DNA of 64,000 nucleotides from Gyrodactylus bullatarudis. Its lineage: Eukaryota > Platyhelminthes > Monogenea > Gyrodactylidea > Gyrodactylidae. The notes beneath the pieces were generated by a model. It was given only the letters and a program-made list of their open reading frames with translations, ran no database searches and was not told the origin of the DNA. Positions 1 through 12,672 of the stretch are shown piece by piece. Location of the stretch: contig SSNU01001114.1 of assembly GCA_012064415.1 (NCBI GenBank), positions 93,871-157,870 of the forward strand, given 5' to 3'. Made by a program: the position numbers and the translations under genes. The number at the start of each line of letters is the position of its first letter. Positions within the stretch are counted from its first letter, which is position 1.

Positions 1-2067
1 TGGCCAACTTCAATATTTTCTTGTGTATATCAAGTAAATTGATTAAAAAACAACTACTTCTGTATATATATTTACACTTTTTTTGTTTTTATAAACATTT
101 TTAGATACTTAATTGTTGAAGATCATCAATAACTTGAGCCCATTCGATAGGAACTCTATTAACTTGCCGAATTTTTTCAAAAAAATTAAACCTATTTTCA
201 AGTAAATTTCAAGTATAAAATCGTCCAACCTCTATCTGCTAAAGTTTGGATCAAAAAATGACACAATTTTTATCGATAGCTCCTGAACTTAAAATAATCG
301 CGTTAAAATAAATGTAGATTTGTAAGAAACCAGGTGATAGAAACAAAAAACTGAATGCGAGTTATGAAAATAAATTCTCAGAGACTTAAGGGGTTAAATC
401 TTACAAATAATAAATGTAACTTCAGATTCTTCTGAATCATTCCAATGGGAGAACCTTGAAATAACTCGAAATCAAAATTCTTTTCTTTGTATAGATTATT
501 ATCATCTGTTTCCAAAACAGCTAGAATTTTAGCTTGACGTGAAATGACCAAATCTTCTATTTTCTTTAAATACAAAAGATCGACCTACTACTTAATTGTT
601 ATTTAGGTTTTTACCTCTACGGAGACTCAGCGTGTATCTAATTTAAAAGCTAGTTGTAAAGAAACAATCCAAATATGTCTGCGCTTTGTCTCTATTGAGA
701 CTCTCCAGCATACCATAGCCGAGAACCAAAGTCATGAGCATTGAAAGCCATATTTCTTTACAAATTAGTTGTGGGAAATGTGACTTTTCCACACCAAATT
801 AGAGGTAATCAAAGACAAATAGTCACCAAGAAAAATTTCTTAATTTTACAATCTCATAAATTATAAAAAGAAAAAATATTTAGAAAAAGATCAATTTTTA
901 TGAAAATTGTTGCATATTTCAAATCTCAAAGTAGCGCCAAAATCCCAAAGTGAGAGATTGAACAAAAGTTGATTTTTAAGATCACGATTTAACCAATCGA
1001 AATAATTTCTTGATGAAAATATAACTGAGAATTTTCATACTGGGTAGAAAAAGTTGTGAAACTTTCGAGTAGACCCGAAACAAAAACTCTTAATTTCCCT
1101 GCTGACAGTACAGTGTTAAATCTACATATTTTTTATCCATTTATTCCCATATGTTGTAGTGCAATGCAAAGTACAAATGTTCATTCATGAACATTTTTTT
1201 ATCATGGGTAAGGAAAAAGATGGAATACACTTATCACTTAGAAATGTAATTTGGTTGAAAAGTATTTTATGGACCTTGGAGGATATTAATTTTACTTTTT
1301 TCTCTCCCTCCCCTTTGGAACCTAATTTAATGAAGAAGAAAATAAAGAAAACTCTAATTGTAAATGAAAAATTTTGGTATCCGTTTAAATCTAACTGATA
1401 TAAAGTTGAGAGTTTATGATTCTTACTATAAACCTATAAATTTTATTCATCAATATTTGAGGTCCACTGTTACGAGTTTTGACATACCAGATCACACAAT
1501 TTCAAACTTGCCTCTTCTTAATTTATCCCATGGACTTTTGAGCTAGGAAGGATAGAAGCTGACTAGAGATCACATTTTAAATTTATTCATGTCTCTTAGC
1601 TTGAATATCATTTCTGTGTTCATTTCTACTTCTTTTCCCATAAGAACTCTTTTCCCGCTAAGCTCTAATGATAAATTTTCAAATGATAAGTCTATCTCAT
1701 CTAATCGATGTGCGCATCAAGATATTTCGGCATTCGAGTCACTATTTGTCATGCTCAACTAGAGACATTTATATCTTTTTATTTCACGAGCTATTGCATC
1801 AAATTGAGAACTTATACAAAATTACTATTCATGTAACTGATCTCTGTGTCTTTGTATTTGAATGATTGAAGACCCCTAGAGTATCTAAAATTAGTCTATA
1901 TTTTATGTTCATTTGTTAGAAAATATACACTTTTCTTATCAGATTAGTTTAAGTCTTGAATCAATCAATGATATTTTTCATGCACACAGCTCATAATTTT
2001 TCAACACCTGATTCTTCAGAACATGAATCAATTCTTCAACTGCCAACTGAACCTTGGTTCTTTCACA
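1..2067. other. AT-rich non-coding stretch, no gene recognised
   Basis: Only short chance reading frames. It is probably upstream intron or intergenic sequence of the calcineurin locus. I looked for the missing N-terminal calcineurin exon here and did not recognise it. Confidence 0.5.
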
Positions 2068-2594
2068 TAAAGCTAGTTTACATGAAGATGAGAATTAACT
2101 ATTTTTACAAAAAACTCAAAATTCTTCTTTTTTAATAAAATGAAATTAAAAAAACATTTGAATTTCGAAAATGTATTAAATGTCTAAGACGAAGAATTCG
2201 AATTCTCCCGTTGAGGTCGAAAGAAACTTGCTGTTTCCAAGAAAAAGTTCAACCTCTAAATTTTGGATAATTTTCCTTCGTGATAATTTTTAAAAAATCA
2301 AATGGTTAGATTACCTATAATAATGACGAAATTCTGTGAACTTTTGCAGACGAATTCGAAATCTTCGTCTAACGATCCGAAATATAAGTATTTAACTAGT
2401 TTCAATCTTCGAAATCGATAAAAAAATTTGAAAAAGTGGCAATTTAATGCATTTCTATAATCAGAAAAATGGTCTAATTTTGGTCAAGTTGAATTTTTTG
2501 AAATATTTTTAAATTTCCACAACTTATTGGCTGATTAAAACGTGGAATTTTTGTAAAAATTGTAAATTATTTATCTACATGTTAAATAGCTTTA
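2068..2594. repeat. Foldback element, 'AAAGCTAGTT' subfamily
   Basis: The left end AAAGCTAGTTTACATGAAGA at 2068 and the right end near 2594 (...TAAATAGCTTTA) are imperfect reverse complements. The same terminal motif recurs at 62480 and as single ends at 8886 and 46770. No coding capacity. Confidence 0.6.
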
Positions 2595-5500
2595 GGTTCC
2601 TAAAATCCATTTACCCTTATTGAATATACTTATGGAATTGACACTTGTTTATCCGAATTCTGACATCTAGTTGTGAGAAGACAATCTCCATCAAGTTAGA
2701 TTCACATGGATATAGTAATAACCAGTGACCACACTTTGCTAGTAGGTTTAATGTCTAAAAACACTGTAATTTCTACATAGTGCCTATATACTTTTCTCCT
2801 ATTTTTACAAAACTACAAGATTCTGACAGGAAATGAGAATTTTAAGCAAGAATGAACTAAATAGATCCCTTACTCCAATTCCCTGGTTAAATCATTAATT
2901 TTATAGTGTGCCTATAATTATTTAAATAAAATAACCATGGGAACTATAGTTATTAAATTTTTGATCGAAAGGAGTATCTAGTATCACACGAAACCAGCCC
3001 ATAGCTTTTTCCCTTTGATAACTCTTGATAGGAAGACCAAATTGGGGTTCTCTTTTGGAGCATTTAAATCAGCAAAATATGATCATTTATATTTCTATGA
3101 ATTAATCGTAGTCTTTTCACTAAACTGTCTGATAACCTATATAATTGATCAAGAGTTTTTTGAACCTAAATCATTAAGCCCACTTTCACTACATGAAGAG
3201 GAAAAAATCAATTTTCAAGTAAACCACAAATTAGTGCCATATTTCCAACTTTGAGTTGAACATTTTTGTTGATTTCACATGAAACCATTTTTCCTATAAT
3301 GCTCATTTTTATTCAAAATTGTCATTCATCATTGAAAAAATTTGGCGCTAATTTATAAATTGTATCCTATAACAAAGCTGAGAAAAGTGGATAATATTGA
3401 TTTTCTACAGAAACAAGAATATGTAACATGAATGACATGTATAGATATTTTTTTAAACCATAAATTAACTCATACATTCTTTGACTGTTCCTTCAAGAGA
3501 TATTCCTTAAAATAATTTTCCAATTGGAATTATCTAATTAATCGCCGAAAGTTTTCGATAGATTGACTTAAACTTGATTAGATGTCGTCAAACTTCTTTG
3601 AACACATTTCTTTCTCATTTATATTAATAAACACATATATTCAGACGACTAAAAATAACCTTGAATATTATAATTTAGTTTTAATTTCAACATTATTTGA
3701 TATTTTTATTTTTGGTCTACTTGTAAGTAGTTTAAGCAATTCTTTTTGGTAAATTCGCGATAAACTATAAAAATAATAATCGAAAAGTATCATTTCTTTG
3801 ATATGAAATGAAAATTTTTAGGTATTAATTTTTAATTAATAGAAAAAAAGCTTTTATTTCGCAGGATCTCTTTAGATTTTACACCAGCTTGATACCAATC
3901 CTGGAGAATTCAACAAACCCCGTATCCTCATATTGGTTGAGATTATTAATTTCTCCTCCTCTTTTTATGGGTTGCATTGGACTTTTAACCAATGTCTACA
4001 CTACTCTGAAGAGAACCCAGAGACATAGAAATTATTAAACTTCCTGTAGAATGTTATTGATTTTCTATAGATAATTACCAAATAAACTTTACACCATCTC
4101 AATACTCTTCAAATGTCCTTTATTAACAACTACTATTATAATGATAACTATTTGAGTTTTTGATTTCTTTTTGAGTAAAGAATGAGTAAACACCTCTTTC
4201 ATACATTGCAGTTCCAGGTGTAAGTCCTTCGATCATCATTGTTCAACTCTCTAGCCTTTAGATTATCATTCTTTTCACATGATTGCACGTGTCTCTATCT
4301 AAAGATTAGACTCTAAACTATCTGAGATTTATCCATTTGTGAAATGTTTATGCTTGGATAAGATCTGGATTGAGATCTCACATCAGCGAACGAAATAATA
4401 ACAGTCACTCGGTGTACACTAAAAGTGACACTTTTCTTGGTGAACTGATGATACATCACATTTATTGCGTATGTGAAATCAATCTTTTTAATCGTTCACA
4501 CTCCAATTAAACTGAATTATTCAACATTCCTAACTTGATCTATTCTTGACTAGCTCACAAGTATTCCTCATCTAGTCGTCGTGATCTTTCTTTTATCGAT
4601 TGAAAAATAAATTTCCGACAGTATTTTATGTGGTTGATCTTTCCTATTCTCAGGTGTAATCGAATTTCCTCATTCTGAACTTTGGAAAGTTGAAATTTTT
4701 TACTTACCATGAAATTGTAGCTAATAGAGTCCGAAATTATGCAAAATTATTCAATATTAGCTTGTTATCAGGCATTAATCGGGTTAATTTCATTTACAAC
4801 TTTGTTAAAATTAATTAATCTCTATAAATTTTGAGATTACTCTTCTGATTAACTCTAGTGAGATTCTAGGATGAGGATAGATGTTTTTGTGGAAAAACCA
4901 TGTTAAAGAACTTTTCACAAACACAAAGAGTTCTACACTGAAAATTTATGTGATTAGACAAAGAGTATTTTTAAGAAAAATCTTATAATCCCCCTTCCCC
5001 ACCTTCTAGGAGAAATCACACAAAAACATCTAAAGTACAGTTCAGTTAAAAATATTATTATTATGAAAATTTTAAATTAGTATATGTTTACAATGTCTAA
5101 CAGTACATGTTCTCTTCAAGTATGATTTCATTATTAATATTCTAATGCCACTCATTGCACAGAAGAGGTTTTACTCATATTAGAATGCAATGCGAAGAAA
5201 CTTTCTAGATGGGCACCTCTAAAAAGTGGCTTGAATCAATTCTATCAATCTTTCGTGCATTATGCTTACTAAAGTAGGCCAAATTTTTCAACTTTTTCTA
5301 GCCTTAATCTCATTTTGAAGATTATCGAAAACTAAGCATTTTTTCCTATAAAACCATACGTTTTCGAGTTTGTTCTGGTATACAAAATCTCAATTGAAAA
5401 TGCCAATTTTTGAACACGCGCCATGATTTTTTCAATGAATTTTATTATAAGTAAGGACAAAATTGAGGTTTTTGAATAGTTTTTCCATTATAATTATTCT

Positions 5501-6814
5501 GAATACATTTAGGAATTATTGTAAAAATTTAGTCTCTTTTCACATGTCGGAAGAAAGTTCCAGGAAATTAGGCAATTTTAATGATTTTAGGAAAAATGGG
5601 AATTTTGTATTTCAGAACATGAAAATTTTTCATTTTGACTTTCAAAAATGTGTTTTTCATGATTGAAACATCAATTTTTGATTAAGGCATAGAAATTGTC
5701 CGGGGAAAATAAAATTTTGTATTACCCTAATTCTTACCCTAAATAGAACATTCTGTCTCTTTTAGAACCTATCTTTAGCAAATTCCAGAGTAGATATCTT
5801 ACACATAAAATTCAAAAATGGTTTCCTTTTAATTCTGGAACAAAAGAGAGATTATTTATTCAAAATAAGATGAAACTTTTGAGCCTTCATTATGAACGAG
5901 GAAGGAAAACATTTATATAGCAATGAGATTCCATTTATCTTATCATGATAATACAAACCTATAATTATGATTATCTTTCCTTAGATAATAATAAAAGAAT
6001 ATTCCCTACTACATATTATTATGGATGATTTGAAGTCTAACATTAAGACAGTGTTGATCTTGTCAAAAGATCATGAGACGTGTACCATGTGATGGATTTT
6101 TCCATTTGTAGGGAAATTTCCAGTAATTTTGTCTGTCTAAATAGAAACAATCATATGGGTCTCGCTTTTAGCATCAAATTCAATATTTTCACCTTTTCCA
6201 ATTCTCGTTAATTAGTAAAGGCTTTTTCTTTCATCTTATTGAAACTGATTATTTGCTACCCAATTGAAATCCTAAACATTGTATCAGAGTATTGATTTTA
6301 ACTAAAATTATATTTGCTGTGTTGTTACAAAATCCCTCGGAAATTGTTGAACTGTCGGCAATATCTTTGCGCCAAATCCAAATTTGAAAGATGACCAAAA
6401 ATATTAAAAATTACCAACTATCTGTTCAGCTCTTACGCGTTGTTCATACTAGGATATATTAGGACTCCCAAGAAATTTATCCTGAAAATATGGTTTGAGT
6501 TTGCTGGATTTCTTCATTCCTAAAATTTCTTAGAATATCCCGAGATCTTAAAATCTCTGTAAAGATTAATTTAATTCTAATTTGTTATTGTCTGCTTTCA
6601 ATTCTATTTATTCAAAATTCGAATTAGCTGACTGTGAGTAATTACTTACTATAAGATCCTAACTGGATTATTCCATTTCTCTTCTTTATTCTCTTCTTCA
6701 TAAACTAGATGATTAACAAATTTCTTACAGATTTTACTAGGTTTTTTCTCTATTCTAATCGTACATTGCCAAATAGACCAAATATATTATTTTAATCATT
6801 GAAATTTATAAAAA
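2595..6814. other. AT-rich non-coding stretch
   Basis: I see no gene, RNA gene or well-formed element. Frames are short and lack coding character. Confidence 0.4.
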
Positions 6815-6933
6815 ATTCTGAGGTTGCTGACTGGAAGTCATGCTAGGATTAAGAACGAACGAAGTTATTATTCACCATAATAACTTCGTTCGTTCTTAAT
6901 CCTAGCATGACTTCCAGTCAGCAACCTCAGAAT
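6815..6933. repeat. Perfect 57-bp palindrome with 5-nt loop
   Basis: Arms 6815-6871 and 6877-6933 are exact reverse complements around the loop tcacc. The right arm contains the ATG and first nine codons of the coding-like stretch that follows, so the 5' end of that gene is duplicated head-to-head. It could form a long hairpin or cruciform. Confidence 0.95.
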
Positions 6934-7278
6934 ATTTTCGAGGAAATCAGGCAACTCATGTCGAACAATTATAAAAAATTATGTACCGAGTTTTATATCC
7001 TATTTAAAACTTATTTTATCTATCAAAAAATATATTGTCTAACAAAGAACCTAAAATTGATCCAGAAATGTGTCCAACTAATAGAGTTACAAAGATTCGA
7101 AAATATTGAAAAATTGACACGTATGTCCATCGGCGCCGAATGTGTTTAGCATGATTTCTTCTTCGACATTATTCAGACTATTTATGATTTTAAAGAAATC
7201 TATAGAATTCTGACTGACTGTTCTATTATTATAGGACAAAATCTGCTTTCAAATTTATGTTTTCCAATCATTTGCAAG
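6907..7278 (+). pseudogene. Unrecognised coding-like exon with one in-frame stop
   Basis: An ATG at 6907 opens a frame to TAG at 7147-7149. The same frame continues with coding-like sequence (HDFFFDIIQTIYDFKEIYRI...) to CIICK at 7278, directly before a gtaaaa donor; the total is exactly 124 codons. The residue pattern (regular hydrophobics, NIFEEIRQLM, IEKLTRMSIGAE) looks like helical protein rather than random AT-rich DNA. I do not recognise the family. One nonsense codon and the palindromic start suggest a broken or retro-copied gene. Confidence 0.4.
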
Positions 7279-8649
7279 GTAAAAAACCCATTTTTGATCT
7301 CAGAGTGAAAGGTCAAATAATGCTCAGACTAGTTTTTAATTGATAGTAGAAATTTTCTAATTGCTGAAAGTTGATCCTTTCCAAACGAAAACAACAAATT
7401 CATTCAAGTGAAGAACATTGTTCATCATCAAGTCTTCTGGCATTGTAGGAAGAAACTACTTAATTCTTTCACCTTATAGCTTCCCCAACTGTACTTTCAC
7501 TATGCTACTCACATCATAAATTTTGTTTGTAATTTGTAATTTGGAGGAAAAAAACAACAAAACAGTACCCCCATTAGTAATACTTGAAGCGTAAAATACA
7601 ACAATACCCTCCCCCGATTTTCTTTCCCAAAGATGGGATAATATGGTCTCTCTCTTTCTCTGCTCAATTTCATTCAATTTATGATGCCTTGTTAAATAAA
7701 CACGATCAAGTAAAATATAACAGTAAATTTAAAAATATATTAATCCTCTGGTTTAAAATACTGAACATCCTGTATCTGCAAAAGTCAATGTGGTAATAGA
7801 TAATTATTATTATCAGTACTGGGTGGATATTCTGGTTGTGGATGGGTAATTAACTCTAATATTATCCCATCTTGATACTGTCTGTCAATTTATTCCTGGC
7901 TCATTTTATTCCTACTCCTCAAGGGGTAGTATGCAATAATTTTTTATCACTCTCTCGTTTCTATCACTCATGCCTTTTTTCTCACATTCTTTTCTCTCTA
8001 AGAAACTCATACACCTGCCTGAATCTCATTATCTCACGTTATTGCAATAAAAATAAAATTAATCTTTACCCAGATCTAATCTGCCCTCTACATGTTAGAC
8101 TTTGATTGCGATTACATGACGAGTTAGTGATCAAATATAGAATATCTTTCAAACTTGAGCAGATATTGATATAAGTTAAGAAAAAGGATTTTCATGAGAT
8201 TCGCCCCTATGTAGGGTGTTTATCTAAAGTCGAAAATCCTCAGTTATCAATGATAACTTATCATGCAGGTTCAAACAATATCACATGATCTATCTTATAT
8301 TTTACGCTAAACAAATCTCAAACATACCAAAAATTCTCAAAAAAAACCAAATTGACATGAAGACTTCCACGGCCCAATTCGAATTCTTTGTCTGATGCTG
8401 ATCTCGAATATCTACATTTATCTGCTTCAAATCTTTGAAATTGATAAAATTTTTGGATTCGAAAGTTGATAAAGTGGAAACTTGATGCATTTTCGAAATT
8501 CGTAAAACGGCCTAATTTTGGTCAGAATGAATTTTTTCAGAATTTTTTTTGTAAGAGGCTGACCTATGATAATAAAGTATTGATATTTTCTCTCATGTAT
8601 TATTCTTTTCTCTCATCTGATTGGACAAAACTGATAGGGATGAATTCAT
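7279..8649. other. Non-coding stretch
   Basis: No gene recognised. The part from about 8370 resembles the interior of the 'AGCTAGTTGACATGAAG' foldback family, including a gaatttttt-rich arm shared with 2450 and 46600. Confidence 0.4.
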
Positions 8650-8696
8650 GAAAGTATATAAGTAGTATTTTGTTTTTGATAAACTCGTCGTACCAC

Positions 8697-8828
8697 TGAA
8701 AAAGGCGTGTGAAGACAATCACCGTCGAAACGTTTGGATGACCATGGCTGAGAATTCCAATATTGACCTAAGTTTTAATAAATTTTATTATAAAACTAAT
8801 TTTAGATCATTTTTCTCTGATTCTGAAA
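8697..8828 (+). repeat. 132-nt dispersed repeat, copy 1 (possible hammerhead-like motif)
   Basis: Differs from 45009-45140 at only two of 132 positions. It begins CTGAAAAAGGCG and continues GTGAAGACAATCACCGTC then GAAACG. An 8-bp stem with one bulge (GGCG-t-GTGA / TCAC-CGTC) separates a CTGANRA-like box from GAAA, the layout of hammerhead stem II and its flanks; in this copy G of CTGANGA is A. Such motifs occur in Penelope-like elements. No clear cleavage triplet was found, so catalytic function is not claimed. Confidence 0.6.
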
Positions 8829-11800
8829 AAAAGAAACATTTTTGTAAAAAATGTAAATTCTCATCTTCATGTCAACTAGCTTTATGAAAGAGCTGAGATC
8901 GATGTATTTTTCTGACTTTTGACTGATAGGTGTTAGAGAAAGGAATTTAGAGGTTGAATTTATTTTAAAAGTCTGTACAATATACTATTGGGTAGCCTTA
9001 ACGTATCTATCTAACAAACTCTTTATCCTTTCGTTTGTTTCTAATCTATTGCTCAACTTTGGCCGGTTCTTACAAGGTAGTTGAAGATTATAGGAATAAT
9101 AATTGTTAAAAATTATAATTCTTCCGAACACGTAGATTGGGTTTGGATTCATTAAGAATTTCTACTTCACCCTGCTGTTATCACCAGGGTTTTTGTATGA
9201 AACGGAAAAATTTGAAACTGAAGCCACGCTGTTTTACTAAATATGTCTAGTAAACACGGTATCCTTATGCAGATAATGATTAGACGTTGTATTAAATTTT
9301 CTAATAGTTCGAAGCGCTACAATCACACTGGAATTTATAAACTCATAGAGTCTTCTCTCCAGGCTTGAGTAAATGAATCAAACTGAACAATCTCTGTGTC
9401 TTAAATACAATTGCTTACTTGGTCTGATAAAAATTCATATTCTGTATATCGCTATTTTGAATACATGTCAGCTCATGTCCTCAATTAATCTAGCCTTATG
9501 CACACTTAACATAATTGCCTAAAAGTTATGACTTTTGCTGACTTCCACTTGGTAAAATAACTATTCAAAAAATATTATTTTACAATTTCATTCATATTCA
9601 CTATTTTTTGACATATTTCATTGAAATACATCTCTCTCTTTTAATGAAATAAACAACATACATATTTTTTAAACATGGTACAATTTCGGATGAAAAACGT
9701 CAATATACTTATATATCTCAATAGAGACTTCTATTTTAGAAATGTAACTGCATACTTCATACAATGTAGGTTATAGAAGAAGCTGATTTTTTTATCAGAT
9801 GCAGTATAAATAACATAACACACTGTACTGCATTCAAATTTTTCTAGCCAGGAGCAATATTCCATTTATGATGAAAAATAATATCTTCTATGATACAAAT
9901 CAAAGGCAAAATGTATGTTTTATAATATCTATATATTCAGTTTTCATTTTTCAACTCAAATCTAAGTGTTGAACTTGAATGGAAAGATGAAAATTATGCA
10001 TTTTAAGTAAAGATCTATATTTAGAGCGTACTCATTGGTAAACCTGTTTTATTCTTATGATTATTTCTTCCAACAAAGTTGCAAAATTTGACTTAAATTT
10101 TAATAAGATTGTTTTGAAACTTATTGTAAATGAAATTTTCTCTTGCTGCTTTCTGACTGTAGTCAGATCAGTGCAGAGAATTTTTAAGGATTTCAGTGTA
10201 ATTGATTTGATTTTCAGGGTCGAATATTTGATTCCATTACCGAGTTCTTGATAAGATTGTGGAAACTAGGGTAGGGTGAAATTTCAACCTCATATTACTA
10301 CCAACTTTTCTGATAGAACTTTTCAATACTAAGCATTATTTTGTATTGAAGCATGTGTCGAAAATGCTTCAGCATTATGTCATTCAATCTTAAAATTCAA
10401 AAATTTTCAAATCACCGCTCAAATTTCAATGAATTTTTACTACGCAAAAACAAAAATCCGGCATATCTTGGTCATTTAATAAATCTCTTGAGTTTTATCT
10501 TCAAAAGTAGTAATCTTATCATTAATAGGGCTTTCATGGTGAATTTCGTTGTTTTATCATGTCCGCGGGATATTGTGGGAAAAATGGGCAATGACTTTCA
10601 CGCTTTAAAAATATGTAAAACATGATCTGAGTACTAAATTATTTGAAGAAGTAAGTACTCTCGTGAGTTGTTCAGAGAAAAAAAAGTGTAAACTATTGCT
10701 CCATTCAAATTTCTTACATATTCTCTGTCAAGACGAAACAAGAGATTTGATACACAAAATCAGAGCCGTTTGTGACCAAACTGATCACTTTTTTTTGAAT
10801 AATCTCGTTGCTTTTGGGAAGAAATTATGTTTTCATGAAATTCTGTTCATTATAATAACTGACACATCTTAATCCTCTTTTGTTATTCTTTGCTCGAGTA
10901 AATCAAAAGAAAATTATGATCCCATTTATCTGATAGGATACTTCTTGTCATGTCAACATTATTCATAATGATATTGTGCATTGAAAAAAGAAATTTGTAT
11001 AAGCTTCAGTAAATAGATATTCCTACTTTTATGTGTTTTTTAACCATGAAAATTATTTATTATTTAGAAATTTTGTACTGATGCTAGAGGTTTTATAGAA
11101 CAGATGGAAACTCTATAGCTTCATTATCTAGTAATGTTGTCAGGCTTTATTATTCATTGACAGAGAGGTGACCTCTGATTTAACCTGAGCAATGGTGAAA
11201 TTCATGTTAAAGAATAACGCTTTATATCGTGGCATACTCATCAGCTTTTACATGCCAGATTTATATATAAAAAGTTTTATAAAGAATTTCAAATTTTAAT
11301 GGGGAGGCTTTTTCTTGACATGCTCTCAAATTTTCTCTTACTAAAGTTGTCCCAGTGTAAAGATGTTCGTTTATCCTTTCTTCGAGGCGCCGAATACAGA
11401 ATGTAATCATATTCAATCTTTGAGCTCATTAGATAGAATCGGACCTAAAAGGTTTGAGTAAGATTACAAAGAAACAAGAAGAAAATATCTCGGAATTGAA
11501 AGTTTCAGTTATATGTTTCATATCCTACCAAAGGGAAGTTGGTTGATATGAAGTTGGGAACCTATGAAAGTGGGAGGGTGCCCAAAAGAAAATTTTTTCA
11601 GGATTAAAATCAGACGAGAAAGCCGAATATTGTCATTTAAATGGAGTTTTAGCATGATCTAGATTCCAAAAAATCTTGATCAAATTCCATTTCTTGATGA
11701 AAAAAACGATTCTCAACTTCATTTTGACTACAGTTTACGAGAGACTATACAACTTAGATACATCCACAATGTGTGTTTTACATTAAGCATTTGAATTTAG

Positions 11801-12547
11801 AAATTTTGTCCAAATCTGGCCAGTATTCAATCGCTTAAAACCTTCGAAATCAGAAAAATTTCCAAGCTCAATGGTTTTACCTTCTTTTACACTTCTTCTA
11901 TGATGGAATTATAAAAATATGTCTTCCTAACTATCCCGAGAGAAATGAATGGATTATTTATTTGGTAAAATTAGTAAATTGTCATATTTTTATATCAACT
12001 ATCTTTACTTGTATTATTTACGATTACGAATGCATTTGACTGTTCTGTAAAAAATGACTCCTCTCTTTATGGTAAGTCTTGGGAAGAAGAACTGGTTGAC
12101 CTATCAAAATCAGAAAAAGCGATTAATTATAGGTCTATCAAAATGAAGGAAATGTTTAATCCTTCAGAATGATTAATTTGTTCTGAATTAAAATTTGCAT
12201 TAACTCATCTTTAAAATTACAAGAAAAATACTTGTTTTACTTACGCTTTGCTTAAACAAAAAAGTCAATTTTGCCTTATTCTCCCATTTGATGGAAAAAA
12301 GTTTTTCAGGGTCAGATACATTCCTCAATTGATTTTATTTCCATTGAACATATTGAGTATATTTTGAGCAGGATTTTAATCAAGTATTGAATACATGAGT
12401 TGCATAAAATAATTTTCATTTCTGACTGTATATATGAAATAATCAACAAAATGACAACAACTCAGTCTGACAGAGTCACTTTAATATCTAGCTTACTCAA
12501 TATGGAAAATTTTACATTTGAACTCATAAAATTATTTTTTCTTTTAG
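8829..12547. other. Non-coding stretch before the first calcineurin exon seen
   Basis: A foldback right end lies at 8840-8886. Around 11200-11290 is a diverged MITE end (GCATACTCATCAG ... ACATGCCAGAT) shared with the 35-kb element. A start-like GTTGGTTGATATGAAGTTGG foldback end lies near 11534. Otherwise no gene recognised. Confidence 0.4.
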
Positions 12548-12672
12548 TTTGTGGAGATATTCACGGACAATTTTATGACCTGATGAAACTATTCGAGGTC
12601 GGAGGTCAACCAGAAAAGACGAAATATCTCTTCCTCGGAGACTATGTAGACCGTGGTTATTTTTCCTTAGAA
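12548..12672 (+). CDS. Calcineurin A exon (first in window)
   Basis: Acceptor ttttag precedes it and donor gtgagt follows. It enters with two bases of a split Val codon and leaves in phase 0. It encodes the first two metal-binding motifs, GDIHG and GDYVDRG, ending GYFSLE. The intron before it would belong to the preceding N-terminal exon, which is not in the window or not recognised. Confidence 0.95.

Noticed and set aside
10353..10872. Two adjacent coding-like frames (MCRKCFSIMSFNLK...; KKKCKLLLHSNFLHILC...) with a possible 25-nt intron at 10651-10675.
   Set aside because: The frames do not join in a consistent phase across the proposed intron and no domain is recognisable.
12400..12547. 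Upstream part of the open frame before the first calcineurin exon ([18 protein letters not shown]...).
   Set aside because: It does not resemble the calcineurin N-terminus, and a ttttag acceptor with the right phase lies at 12547, so this is intron read-through.
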